Source of the DNA: Granulicella sp.
GTDB taxonomy: Bacteria > Acidobacteriota > Terriglobia > Terriglobales > Acidobacteriaceae
Assembly: GCA_003133205.1 (NCBI GenBank)
Contig: PKWK01000174.1
Coordinates: 1 to 30,653, forward strand
Direction: 5' to 3'
DNA: 30,653 nt
A model generated the notes under the pieces. It searched no databases. It had not been told where the DNA came from and saw only the letters and a list, made by a program, of their open reading frames with translations. A program made the translations under genes and the position numbers. Below, piece by piece: positions 1-8,441 of this stretch; position 1 is the stretch's first letter, and the number at the start of each line of letters is the position of its first letter.

Positions 1-2
1 CC

Positions 3-521
3 TTCTGGAACCTGGTGGGAGCTGGTCTGTTCGGCTTCCTCATCAATCCACCCGTGGCTCTCTACTACATGCAGGGACTCAACACCACGCCGGTACATGG
101 CCACACAGCACTGTTCGGCGTGTACGGAATGCTTGGGCTGGGTCTCACGCTCTTCTGCCTGCGAGCCATGGGGCCGGAGCGCCCGTGGAAGCAGCGACCG
201 CTGAAGTTTTCCTTCTGGTTTCTCAATCTGGGCCTGGTCTTCATGGTCATCCTCAGCATGTTGCCGGTTGGCCTCCTGCAAGCGTGGGCCTCGATCCAGC
301 AAGGCACATGGTATGCGCGCTCAGCGGAGTTCATGCAGTCGGGTCAAATGCAAACGCTGCGCTGGATGCGCGTTCCCGGAGACATTCTCTTCGCGACCGG
401 AGCGTTGCTGTTCGCGTGGTTCATTCTCGGACTACTGACCGGCCATTCCTACGATGACGGGGAGCCTGCTCCGCTGCCCGGGACAACCGTGGAAGACGCA
501 ACGTTGGTAACGGGCCGCTAG
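3..521 (+). CDS. norB: Nitric oxide reductase large subunit, C-terminal part (NorB/qNOR type), 5' truncated by window
   Basis: This is the last ~172 codons of a heme-copper-family nitric oxide reductase, which reduces NO to N2O in the inner membrane. The frame is open from base 3, so the gene begins before the window. The sequence FWNLVGAGLFGFL followed by an HGH motif near nt 96-104 matches the NorB helix carrying the heme b3 and heme b histidine ligands. Two or three more hydrophobic segments follow, then a short polar tail. The length agrees with the final transmembrane helices of NorB or quinol-dependent qNOR. The two cannot be told apart here, because the qNOR N-terminal extension is outside the window. 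The following cupin gene starts 88 bp downstream on the same strand. Confidence 0.88.
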   Translation, partial: FWNLVGAGLFGFLINPPVALYYMQGLNTTPVHGHTALFGVYGMLGLGLTLFCLRAMGPERPWKQRPLKFSFWFLNLGLVFMVILSMLPVGLLQAWASIQQGTWYARSAEFMQSGQMQTLRWMRVPGDILFATGALLFAWFILGLLTGHSYDDGEPAPLPGTTVEDATLVTGR

Positions 522-608
522 TTGTTTCCATCGCCACCATGTGGCGCCTTCGATGGGAGAGTTTGCATCGAAGGCACCGCGTGCAACAGCATCCATCGGG
601 AGATTGAA

Positions 609-1010
609 ATGCATCGACATCCAGAGGAAGGCAGCGGCTTAACCAGGCTCCCCGAGCTGGCACAACCATTGGCGCAGTTCGACCTCGCCGCAGAGATAGA
701 ACATCTGCAAAGTGAGGAATCGTGGCAACGAGGGACGGGTCGAAGTTCCAAAACATTGGCGAAGTACCCGGATTTTCGCATTGTGCTCGTTGCCATGAAA
801 CCAAACACGGAGATGAAAGAACATCGGGCAGAGGGAAGAATCTCGATCCAAACCATCGTGGGTCGCGTAAGGCTAAAGCTACCCCAGCAAACGGTTGAAG
901 TCCCGGCTGGCCATCTGCTGATACTCGATCGCTGTATTACGCACGACGTCGAGGCATTGGAGGAGAGTGCTTTCCTGCTCACCATTTGCTGGCCAGAGAA
1001 CAATGCCTGA
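609..1010 (+). CDS. Small cupin-fold protein
   Basis: A 133-aa protein with a single cupin barrel. The segment KPNTEMKEHRAEGRISIQTIVGRVRL resembles cupin motif 1, and the PAGHLLILDRCITHDVEALEES region resembles motif 2; positions 70-125 hold the core. The reading frame is open back to 522, but the ATG at 609 is preceded by GGGAGA (about 598-603) at suitable spacing and removes 29 low-quality residues, so I chose it. It follows norB and precedes a second cupin gene, suggesting one transcript. Related small cupins bind metal or small ligands, sometimes as regulators or stress proteins. No enzymatic role can be assigned. A link to nitric oxide handling is inferred from position only. Confidence 0.72.
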   Translation: MHRHPEEGSGLTRLPELAQPLAQFDLAAEIEHLQSEESWQRGTGRSSKTLAKYPDFRIVLVAMKPNTEMKEHRAEGRISIQTIVGRVRLKLPQQTVEVPAGHLLILDRCITHDVEALEESAFLLTICWPENNA

Positions 1011-1047
1011 TCCACTTCGAACAATTCAGCCTCAAAGGAGAAGTTTT

Positions 1048-1371
1048 ATGGACTATACATTTCTGGCTAACCTGCAGACGGAGTTCGCACTGCCTGAAAA
1101 GGGCATCCTGAGCCGGGTTCTGCACAAGGACGAGCACGCGAACGTCACGCTATTTGGCTTCTCGGCCGGCGAAGCATTGTCGGCGCATTCAGCCCCCACA
1201 CCAGCGGTTCTCTATTTCATCGAAGGAGAGGCCGAGGTCCAGTTGGGCGAGGACAAGGTCAGCGCCAAGCCAGGCTCCTTTGTCTATATGCCACCGATGC
1301 TGCCTCACGGCATCTCCGCCACAACGGCAGTTCGCATGCTGCTCGTTCAGATGAAAGTTCAAGCGCAATAG
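1048..1371 (+). CDS. Cupin_2 domain protein
   Basis: A 107-aa single-domain cupin. The start is fixed by AAGGAG at 1035-1040, seven bases before the ATG at 1048, although the frame is open upstream to 967. The strand HANVTLFGFSAGEALSAHSA, then GEAEVQLGEDK, then the PGSFVYMPPMLPHGI segment, give the cupin 1 and cupin 2 motifs; the His residues near 48 and 86 are candidate metal ligands. Small cupins of this type accompany redox and detoxification genes in many bacteria, but the ligand is unknown. It lies 37 bp after the first cupin and is probably co-transcribed with it. The convergent gene downstream ends at 1396, only 25 bp away. Confidence 0.8.
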   Translation: MDYTFLANLQTEFALPEKGILSRVLHKDEHANVTLFGFSAGEALSAHSAPTPAVLYFIEGEAEVQLGEDKVSAKPGSFVYMPPMLPHGISATTAVRMLLVQMKVQAQ

Positions 1372-1395
1372 CCGGGCATTCCGGATTACTGGGAA

Positions 1396-2466
1396 CTACT
1401 GCGGCCGTCGCTCCAGCGTCAGCGGCCGTTTCAACTGCGGCTTGATCACGTCGCGATTCTCCGGCGCCACCGGATGCACGCCAAAGTCCCACACGCCAAG
1501 ATTGATCTCGCGGTCCGAGATCACCTCCATCAGCGCGTATTCGCCGAAGTCCAGCGGCTTCTTCGGCGTCACCTTCATCCAGTGGCCTCCCGGCAGCATC
1601 TCGGTGGTCGTCTCGATCACGTCCTCCTGCTGCTTCACGCCGCCGCCCAGCATCCCGATGTTGAAGCTCGCGAGCACGCGCGCATCCGTCCGCACATCCG
1701 CGCGCACCATCACATACCCGCTGTCAGCCGAGCCTCCGCTCGAATCCGGCTTCGCCCCGGGCACATCTCCTGCCCCATGCGTGTCCACCACCAGCGGAGT
1801 TCCGCCATGCGAGATTCCCGAATCGTCTCCTACCCGCAGATAGATCACCGGCGTGTCCACATGCATCTGCACCAGCGACTCCACGCCCTTCAACGTCACA
1901 ATCTGGTGCGAGGCCGCTCGCGGGTTGATGCTCAGCTTCAGAATATTGTGCCCGGTCGTCCGGTTCAGCTCGCCGTCGGACTGCACCAGCGGCACCAGCT
2001 CCGGTGTGCCGTGGAAGTAGTCGAGCGCCAACACGCTGTCCTGCTCGGGCAGGTTCAGGTTCGGCGCCACCTCCGGCGTCAGCGCCTTGCGGTCCGCCTC
2101 CTCCTTCAGCAACTCCGGATCGATGGCTGGAGCCGGAGCCTGCGCGCCGTTGACTTCATCCATCGGCGAGTGCTCCTTCTCCCACTTGTGCGTCGCGTCC
2201 CAGTCCACCAGGTCCGCCGGCAGCTCCTCCGTCTCGCCGCGCTCGGCGCTGACGTAGCTCACAATCTTGCCCTTCACCGTGTAGCTCATCACCAGTTGAT
2301 AGCTGCCGTCCTTCAGGATCAGCCGCGTGCGATGCGGAGGCGCGCCGTTCGCGGTCTTCGATACGTCCGGCAACGGCTGCTGCGGCCTCGGCTGCGCCAC
2401 ACACGTCCCCACGCACCCCACCGCAAGCGCTACTACCCAACCCCAAACTGCGAATCGTCTCTTCAT
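1396..2466 (-). CDS. Exported protein of unknown function
   Basis: A 356-aa protein with a clear Sec signal peptide (MKRR, hydrophobic stretch, cleavage near VAQ-PRP at residues 23-25), so it acts outside the cytoplasm. I do not recognise a catalytic domain. Residues 45-85 (RLILKDGSYQLVMSYTVKG) read as a short beta-rich module. The centre and C-terminus (about 140-330) are beta-rich with conserved-looking glycines, and the protein ends in a basic, proline-containing tail. It lies 95 bp downstream of the CHAT-domain lipoprotein on the same strand, so the two may form an operon and act together in the periplasm. This partnership is inference from spacing. Confident as a gene, unknown in function. 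Confidence 0.78.
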   Translation of the reverse strand: MKRRFAVWGWVVALAVGCVGTCVAQPRPQQPLPDVSKTANGAPPHRTRLILKDGSYQLVMSYTVKGKIVSYVSAERGETEELPADLVDWDATHKWEKEHSPMDEVNGAQAPAPAIDPELLKEEADRKALTPEVAPNLNLPEQDSVLALDYFHGTPELVPLVQSDGELNRTTGHNILKLSINPRAASHQIVTLKGVESLVQMHVDTPVIYLRVGDDSGISHGGTPLVVDTHGAGDVPGAKPDSSGGSADSGYVMVRADVRTDARVLASFNIGMLGGGVKQQEDVIETTTEMLPGGHWMKVTPKKPLDFGEYALMEVISDREINLGVWDFGVHPVAPENRDVIKPQLKRPLTLERRPQ

Positions 2467-2561
2467 CGCGTACCTATCCCAACTTCACAGTTTAGACGCA
2501 TCAGCGAAGGCGTCGGGCCTCAATCCTGTGGCGTCTGCCTCGCTCCCAATCACAGGTCGAG

Positions 2562-5084
2562 CTACTGCTGTGGTTTTGCGAGCGTAAGCTTCGGGTCGCC
2601 GTAGAACACATACGCCAGCGCGGTCGGGTCCTGCGTCTTGCGGAACACATCTTCCCGGGTCCGCATCAGAATGCCGGCAACGCTGGCGTGCTCGCCCAGG
2701 GCCAACTCCTTCGCGATCGAGTCATAGAACGTCGATGCGAAGAGTTCAGCCGTGGTGTCCGAGACCGGCCAAAGCGCGCCGATGTATCCGCTGGCGCCGC
2801 CGTCCAGCAAGGCCGGCGCCCATCCGTCCACATCGTTCATAAACTGCCGCGACTCGCCCACGTCGCACGCGTTGAAAAAGAACAGCGGATGCGTGGTCGT
2901 CCCGGCCGTCTCCAGCCCCTGCCACGTCGCCGGGTCCATCTCGCTATCCTGCAGAAGAATGGCAAACTGAGGCACGCCGTCCTTATCCATCACCGCGCCG
3001 TGTCCCGCGAAATGCACGAAGCCCTGCGGCGGATGTCCCGCCAGTTGGCGCACCGCCGCATAGTTGCCCGACACTTCGGTGAAGCCGCGCATCTTCTTGA
3101 GCGTCGTCAACTCCAGGTTCGCGGCCTGCAGATTCTTGCCGCCCTCATAGCTTGGCGCAATCACCGCAGACTGCTCCACCATCAGCGACTGCGGCGGACG
3201 CATCATGCCGCGCCGCGTCACCGGCCAGCGAGCGATGCTGAACGTCGCCCCCAGAAAATCCATGCGCTGCTTACTGGTTGCGACCAAGGGCCTCATCAAC
3301 TCCCACGGCAGCGACGGATCGTCGCTATAGATCTGAATCGTGGAGAATCCTCCGGGACTCTGGGCCAGCATTCTGGAGAAGAGGTCCTTGAAGGCTTGTG
3401 GCGCAAACTTGTCATACAACTCCGCACCGAAGCCGTTCAGATAATCCTGCGCATGCAACTGCGCGGCACCGGCGGCCGGGTCAGGTTCGGCAGTCATACC
3501 GCGCCCACGGCTGGCCATCTCCTTGAAATGCGAATTGATCCATACATGCAGCGCATCGGGATCGGCGATGTCCGCTTCCACCGGCGGACTCGTCGCGCTG
3601 AAGAAAACCAGGCGCAGCGAATTTCCAACCCGGTTCTCAATGATGGTGAGGTCCGGCGCCGCAAGGCCGGGGTCGAGCTGCACTGCAGCCACAGGCGTTG
3701 CGACTGGGTGCATCGGCGCGGCCGCGATCATCGTACGTGCCATGGCCGATGGCGCAGCGGCTCCGACAGAAGGCGTGGGCTGGGCGGAGTTTGCGGACGC
3801 CGCCGGTGCCGCGGAAACAATCGTCAGCGGCCGGCTCAGCCGAGCCAGAAGCGCGCCGTTGTGCCAGAGCGTCGCCAGGATGCGCGTGTCGCGCCTGCCT
3901 GCCGCATTCGCCGCATCCAGGGGCTGCGCGCGCAGATAGAAGAGCGCGACGCCGGAGTCGCTGTCGCGCTCAATCGATATCTCAGCCGTATTCGTGCCGC
4001 CGCGCGTGATGTCCATGCCGGGCACGGTCAGGTTCACGGTCAGCGTCCACTGCCGCTCGCCCTCAGCCATCTGCAACTGCAACTTACCCGCGCTCTGCAC
4101 GCCGCTCAGAATCTTCGTCTCCGGAGAGATCTGCTCCGAGGTCAGCGAAACCTGCACGGCAATCTCCTGTCCGGCAGTCACCGTGTCCGGCGCTTCAATA
4201 TTCGGATAGCGCTCGACCGGTGCGAGTTGCGTCGCAGGCATCGGTGGCACAGTCGGATCTCCCAGGCTGACGCTATGAACAACGACCTTCGGCGGCGGAG
4301 GTTTTGCCGCAGAGCCCGCCTGGCCCTGCGTCCCGCGAATCACGTCATCAAATGAAGCCTGGGCTGACTGCGAACTCCGCGCCGATTGCTCGGCAGACTG
4401 CATCTGCCGCTGCGCCGATTGCGCCGCGGCCAGCGCCTGCGCATAAGCGGCCTGGGCCTGCGCCCGCGCGGCTTCCGCCTGGGCCTGCGCACCCTGCTGC
4501 CGTTCCGCCTCGCTCATCTCAGGGGCACTGGGTCTGCTCACTGGGTACGTGTCGGCCATCGGCTCGTTCGCAGGGTCACCGTAACCTGCGAGTTGTCCAC
4601 CCGGGCGGTCGGCCGGCGGTGGGGGAGTCGGCGGTTGCACACCAACGTCGCCGGATCCAGCGCTATCGACGGTACCCGTCGGCGCAGAAGCACTCGCTGT
4701 AGAGCCAGGCTGGTCCTGCTTCAAGCCAAGAATTTCAGCAATTGAATCATCCCGGGCTGTCTGCGATTGCCCCGCCGAATTCTGCCGCCCCGCCGCCTCA
4801 GCCGCGGCCACCGCCCGAGCATACAACTCGGCTTCCGCCTTCTCTTGCGCGGTTTCCGCGTGGGCCCGCTTCGTTGGTTTAGCGGCAGGAGTCTCACGCT
4901 CCACGGGCCTGCTGGGCAATGGGTTACTCGTGTCGTTGCCGGAACCTGGGGGAGATTCATCCTGGTGGGCCGAAGCTTCAGGAGGCGCGGGCCGAGTGGT
5001 TGCACAACCAGTCGCGCCCAGCGCAACCAGCAGAAGTATTGCCACGATGATGAAGAGGCGTTTCCCGCGCATGGCTCCGGCCAC
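2562..5084 (-). CDS. CHAT-domain (caspase-fold) lipoprotein
   Basis: An 840-aa protein starting at GTG 5084, with AGGAAA a few bases upstream; an internal ATG at 5072 is the alternative. The N-terminus is a lipoprotein signal (hydrophobic 10-25, lipobox GATGC, Cys27). Residues 30-270 are low-complexity and rich in Ala, Gln, Pro and Ser, with coiled-coil-like AQAEAARAQAQ runs. A beta-rich region spans about 290-430, followed by another Ala/Pro linker. The C-terminal ~280 residues form a CHAT domain: HFAGHG with His695 and FFFNACD with Cys740 are the candidate catalytic dyad of the clan CD peptidase fold, and GALWPVSD follows as usual. CHAT proteins are proteases or signalling scaffolds, often cytoplasmic and tied to cell-death or conflict systems. 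Membrane anchoring outside the cytoplasm is less common. Confidence 0.85.
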   Translation of the reverse strand: MAGAMRGKRLFIIVAILLLVALGATGCATTRPAPPEASAHQDESPPGSGNDTSNPLPSRPVERETPAAKPTKRAHAETAQEKAEAELYARAVAAAEAAGRQNSAGQSQTARDDSIAEILGLKQDQPGSTASASAPTGTVDSAGSGDVGVQPPTPPPPADRPGGQLAGYGDPANEPMADTYPVSRPSAPEMSEAERQQGAQAQAEAARAQAQAAYAQALAAAQSAQRQMQSAEQSARSSQSAQASFDDVIRGTQGQAGSAAKPPPPKVVVHSVSLGDPTVPPMPATQLAPVERYPNIEAPDTVTAGQEIAVQVSLTSEQISPETKILSGVQSAGKLQLQMAEGERQWTLTVNLTVPGMDITRGGTNTAEISIERDSDSGVALFYLRAQPLDAANAAGRRDTRILATLWHNGALLARLSRPLTIVSAAPAASANSAQPTPSVGAAAPSAMARTMIAAAPMHPVATPVAAVQLDPGLAAPDLTIIENRVGNSLRLVFFSATSPPVEADIADPDALHVWINSHFKEMASRGRGMTAEPDPAAGAAQLHAQDYLNGFGAELYDKFAPQAFKDLFSRMLAQSPGGFSTIQIYSDDPSLPWELMRPLVATSKQRMDFLGATFSIARWPVTRRGMMRPPQSLMVEQSAVIAPSYEGGKNLQAANLELTTLKKMRGFTEVSGNYAAVRQLAGHPPQGFVHFAGHGAVMDKDGVPQFAILLQDSEMDPATWQGLETAGTTTHPLFFFNACDVGESRQFMNDVDGWAPALLDGGASGYIGALWPVSDTTAELFASTFYDSIAKELALGEHASVAGILMRTREDVFRKTQDPTALAYVFYGDPKLTLAKPQQ

Positions 5085-5174
5085 CCGGTTTCCTGATGCC
5101 TTGATTTATACCACCCTTATTCGACGCAATGATTCGCCCTGATCTCTGCCGCCGTGCAGTTAGCATAGAAACAG

Positions 5175-6128
5175 ATGCCGCCTCATCCCGCACAGAAAAC
5201 CCGCATCATCCTCGCGTTCGCCTGCGTGTACTTCTTCTGGGGCTCGACGTACGGTGCCATTCACATCGCCGGCCTGCATCTTGCGCCGCCGCTGGTCGGA
5301 GCCCTGCGCACGCTCATTTCCGCCGGCGTCCTCGCCCTCTTCTGCCTCGCGCGCGACATCAGCCTCCGCGTACCGAGCCGCACCGCCTGGCAACTCATCC
5401 TGGTCGGCGTCCTCTTCATGTCCGCCAACAACGTCCTGCTCATCTGGGCCGAGACCAAGGTCCCCTCCGGTTACGCCTCGCTGGTCATCGCCATGATCCC
5501 GATTCTCGTTGCGCTCATGGAAACCGCCTTGCCCGGCGGCGAAACGCTCAACCTGCGCGGCTGGCTCGGCACGCTGCTCGGAGCCATCGGCATGTTCGCG
5601 CTGCTCTGGCCCGCGCTGCACCGCGCCGGAGCGACGCCCGAACGCCGCAGCCTCGCCGGCTTCGTCATCCTCGTTCTCGCCGCGATCTCGTTCGCTGTCG
5701 GCTCGGTGCTCTCCCGCCGCTTCCATTTCAAGGTCGACACCTTCGCCGCCACCACCTGGCAGATCAGCGCCGCCAGCGTCGTCAACCTCATCATCGCCAT
5801 CGCCGCCGGCAACTTCCAGACCGCCGATTGGACCGCCGCCGGAGTCCTCTCCGTGCTCTATCTCGCCCTCTTCGGCTCGGTGGTCGGCCTCACCGCGTAC
5901 GTCTACCTGCTCAAGCACGTGCCGGTCACCAAGGTCTCCACCTACGCCTTCGTCAACCCGGTTATCGCGGTCCTGCTGGGCGTCGCCATCTTCCACGAGC
6001 GCCTCGCCCCACCGGAAATCCTCGGCATGGTCATCATCCTCTTCGCGGTAGCCACAGTAATCCTCTCCCGCACCAAACCCGCCCCCATCCCATCCGATGC
6101 AACGCAAGAGGTCCCCATCGAAGAGTGA
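5175..6128 (+). CDS. EamA-family (DMT superfamily) transporter
   Basis: A 317-aa integral membrane protein with ten predicted hydrophobic helices arranged as two EamA repeats (about 12-140 and 155-300). The first helix carries the FFWGSTYGAIHIAG signature and the second repeat begins LAGFVILVLAAISFAVGSVLSRR. Family members (RhaT, YdcZ and RarD relatives) export metabolites, amino acids or drugs; the substrate cannot be read from the sequence. It is transcribed divergently from the CHAT lipoprotein, with 90 bp between the two starts, and converges on vapC, whose stop lies 9 bp from its own. The ATG at 5175 is the first in-frame start that gives a typical N-terminus. Confidence 0.88.
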   Translation: MPPHPAQKTRIILAFACVYFFWGSTYGAIHIAGLHLAPPLVGALRTLISAGVLALFCLARDISLRVPSRTAWQLILVGVLFMSANNVLLIWAETKVPSGYASLVIAMIPILVALMETALPGGETLNLRGWLGTLLGAIGMFALLWPALHRAGATPERRSLAGFVILVLAAISFAVGSVLSRRFHFKVDTFAATTWQISAASVVNLIIAIAAGNFQTADWTAAGVLSVLYLALFGSVVGLTAYVYLLKHVPVTKVSTYAFVNPVIAVLLGVAIFHERLAPPEILGMVIILFAVATVILSRTKPAPIPSDATQEVPIEE

Positions 6129-6136
6129 TGCGCCAG

Positions 6137-6532
6137 CTATGGGTGAATGACTTGTAGCCCAAGATGGGTTTCAAACGGATCGAAATCGCGGTCGCGATGT
6201 AGCAATGAGTGACCGTGTTCAATGCAGAACGTCGCAACCAAGCAATCGATCGTCTTCCGCACAGTAACTCCCTTAGCGCGGAGCAGTCGATAGTTCCGCG
6301 CAGCGATGATGGCAATCTCGACGCCGCCGCCTGGGAAGAGTTGCATAGACATCAGCCGGATTTGAACTTGTTTGAACAGTGCCTCTTCTCGAATGCCTTG
6401 CAGCACTTCGCAAACGGTCAAATCCGTCAATCCGATCTCCTGTTTCGATACCTCGCGCTCAAGCCACGCGGCTTCAATGGTAGGTGCGCCTGCAAAGTAG
6501 TCGATCCAGACCGAGGCGTCTACGATTACCAC
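6137..6532 (-). CDS. vapC: VapC-type PIN-domain ribonuclease toxin
   Basis: A 131-aa PIN domain protein beginning at GTG 6532. The acidic residues that bind the catalytic metal are present: Asp5 in VDASVWIDYF, Glu42 in TVCEVLQGI, Asp96 in RKTIDCLVA, and Asp114/Asp116 in the HRDRDFD segment. VapC toxins cleave tRNA or rRNA and are neutralised by the cognate VapB. The gene starts three bases after the vapB stop codon, so the two are translationally coupled. The length is normal and the reading frame intact, so the toxin looks active. Confidence 0.9.
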   Translation of the reverse strand: MVIVDASVWIDYFAGAPTIEAAWLEREVSKQEIGLTDLTVCEVLQGIREEALFKQVQIRLMSMQLFPGGGVEIAIIAARNYRLLRAKGVTVRKTIDCLVATFCIEHGHSLLHRDRDFDPFETHLGLQVIHP

Positions 6533-6535
6533 GTA

Positions 6536-6739
6536 TCAATCCGCAAAGCGGCTAAGACGAGACTGTTCAAGGTCTCCCTCCCACTTAACCTTGCCACGAA
6601 GTTCGCGGATCTTCGCCTGGTCCTGCAACTGCACATAGAGCCGCATCGCCGCCTCCACCGCCGCCTTCTTGGTGCGCGCGCCGCTGCCCCGCATGACCTT
6701 CTTCATGAGTTGATCGTCGATCTCAATATTGGTCCGCAT
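6536..6739 (-). CDS. vapB: VapB-type antitoxin
   Basis: A 67-aa protein of the small VapB family, often annotated DUF2191, a ribbon-helix-helix type. The MRTNIEIDDQLMKKVM start is a typical DNA-binding beta strand plus helix, followed by TKKAAVEAAMRLYV (second helix). The C-terminal part, about 45-67, would wrap the VapC active site. It lies directly upstream of vapC with a three-base gap, the classic antitoxin-toxin order, so it probably also autorepresses the operon. An AT-rich stretch just upstream (about 6740-6800) may hold the promoter. Confidence 0.88.
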   Translation of the reverse strand: MRTNIEIDDQLMKKVMRGSGARTKKAAVEAAMRLYVQLQDQAKIRELRGKVKWEGDLEQSRLSRFAD

Positions 6740-6797
6740 AAAATACCTATGTGTATATTCTACCCTTTCTTGGTGTATTCCCCAAAAACGCGAATAC

Positions 6798-8294
6798 CTA
6801 CTTCCGCTTCCACCTCACCCCGTCCTTCGCGTCCTCAATCACCACGCCCTTCGCCGTAAGCTCCACGCGAATCGCATCCGCCCGCGCGAAGTTCCTTGCC
6901 TTCTTCGCGGCCGTCCGCTCCGCCACCAGAGCCTCTACGTCTTCATCCGAAAGCCCCATCTGCGCGATCAACTCCGGAGTCGCATCCCCGATCCGTCCCT
7001 CAGCCTCCGCCCACGTCAACGCCGCCCGCGTCAGCTCCGCATCGCGATCCACCAGCACCCCAAACACGCCGTCGAACGTCGTCAGCACGCGCAGAATCTC
7101 GTCCGCATTCTCATCAGTCAGAGTCCCCGCGTCCGCAGCCGAGTTCGCCGCGCGCACCATCTCCGAGATCGCCGCCGCCGCCTCGGCCGTATTCAAATCA
7201 TTCGCCAGCGCGGCCGTGAAATCCTCCGCAGCCTTCGCCGTCGCCGCGCGCACCGCCTCATCCACGCCCGCCGCAAACCCGCCGCGCAGTATCCGCGCAT
7301 GAAACGTCCGCAGCCGATCGATCGCATTGGTCGCGCCGGCCAGTCCTTCGAACGTGAAGTTCATCTGGTGGCGATAGGGAACCGAGAGCAGCAGATACCG
7401 AATCGCCGACGCCCTATGTCCCTTCAGCAGCAGATCGCGCAGCGTATAAAAATTCCCCTCCGACTTCGACATCTTCTTCCCCTCGACCAGCAGGAAGCGC
7501 ACATGCATCCAGTGCCGCGCGAACGTGTGGCCAGACGCCGACTCCGACTGCGCAATCTCATTCTCATGATGCGGAAACATCAGGTCCTCGCCGCCCGCAT
7601 GCAGGTCGAAGCTCTCCCCCAGCAGCGAAGTCGCCATCGCCGAGCACTCGATGTGCCACCCCGGCCGCCCCGCGCCCAGGTGCGTCTCCCAACTCGGCTC
7701 GGCAACTCCGTCGGGTCCTCGCTTCACCGCCTTCCACAGCGCAAAATCCCGCGCCGCGTCTTTCTCGTACTCATCCACATCCACGCGCGCGCCGTCTTCA
7801 ATCCCCTCGAAGTCCTTCTTCGAAAGCTTCCCGTACTCCGGGAAACGCGCAATGCGGAAGTACCAGCTCCCATCCTCGGTCTGGTAGGCGATGTCCTTCG
7901 CCGCCAGCCGCTCGATCAGCGTCACCATCTCGGGAATGTGCTCGGTCGCGCGCGGCAGATGCTCCGGCCGCTCGATCCCCAGCGCATCCATATCCTCAAA
8001 GAACGCTTTCTCGAAGCGCGCCGTGTACTCCGTAATCCCTTTGCCTGCCGCCAGCGCGTTGCGGATGATCTTGTCGTCCACGTCGGTCACGTTCATCACA
8101 TGCTCGACGGCCATGCCTTGCTGCCGCAGAAACCGCCGCAGCACGTCGACATGGACGAACGTCCGGAAGTTCCCGATGTGCCCGTAGTCATAGACCGTCG
8201 GCCCGCACGCATACATCCGCAGCGCCGGAGAGCCCACCGGCTCCAGCCGCTCCAGCTTGCCACTCAAGGTATTGAAGAGTTCCAACGACGCCAC
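6798..8294 (-). CDS. cysS: Cysteine--tRNA ligase
   Basis: A 498-aa class I aminoacyl-tRNA synthetase that charges tRNA-Cys. The CGPTVYDYGHIGNFR block carries the HIGH motif (38-41) and Cys30. CSAMA (Cys217) and the PHHENE segment (242-246) supply the other zinc ligands. KMSKS lies at 274-278. The DALR-type anticodon-binding region follows (about 350-430), with the usual RNFARADAIR and WKRK end. The start is GTG at 8294. The gene is of ordinary length and complete, and lies 147 bp downstream of the TIGR03435 gene. Confidence 0.97.
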   Translation of the reverse strand: MASLELFNTLSGKLERLEPVGSPALRMYACGPTVYDYGHIGNFRTFVHVDVLRRFLRQQGMAVEHVMNVTDVDDKIIRNALAAGKGITEYTARFEKAFFEDMDALGIERPEHLPRATEHIPEMVTLIERLAAKDIAYQTEDGSWYFRIARFPEYGKLSKKDFEGIEDGARVDVDEYEKDAARDFALWKAVKRGPDGVAEPSWETHLGAGRPGWHIECSAMATSLLGESFDLHAGGEDLMFPHHENEIAQSESASGHTFARHWMHVRFLLVEGKKMSKSEGNFYTLRDLLLKGHRASAIRYLLLSVPYRHQMNFTFEGLAGATNAIDRLRTFHARILRGGFAAGVDEAVRAATAKAAEDFTAALANDLNTAEAAAAISEMVRAANSAADAGTLTDENADEILRVLTTFDGVFGVLVDRDAELTRAALTWAEAEGRIGDATPELIAQMGLSDEDVEALVAERTAAKKARNFARADAIRVELTAKGVVIEDAKDGVRWKRK

Positions 8295-8441
8295 TCGCGC
8301 TCACCACAGCCGCATCCAGCGCAAAGCGCCGTGCAGTCCACACTTTCCGTCTAAGTTAGTCCCCTAAGATTCTACAGTCCGCCGCGGAAACCTCCGAAAG
8401 AGCCTGATCGTGAGGCGTCCTATCTTAGAGTCTCCGCGGTG

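Noticed and set aside
6729..8354. 541-aa open frame antisense to cysS
   Set aside because: It is an Arg/His-rich shadow caused by high GC; cysS on the other strand is certain.
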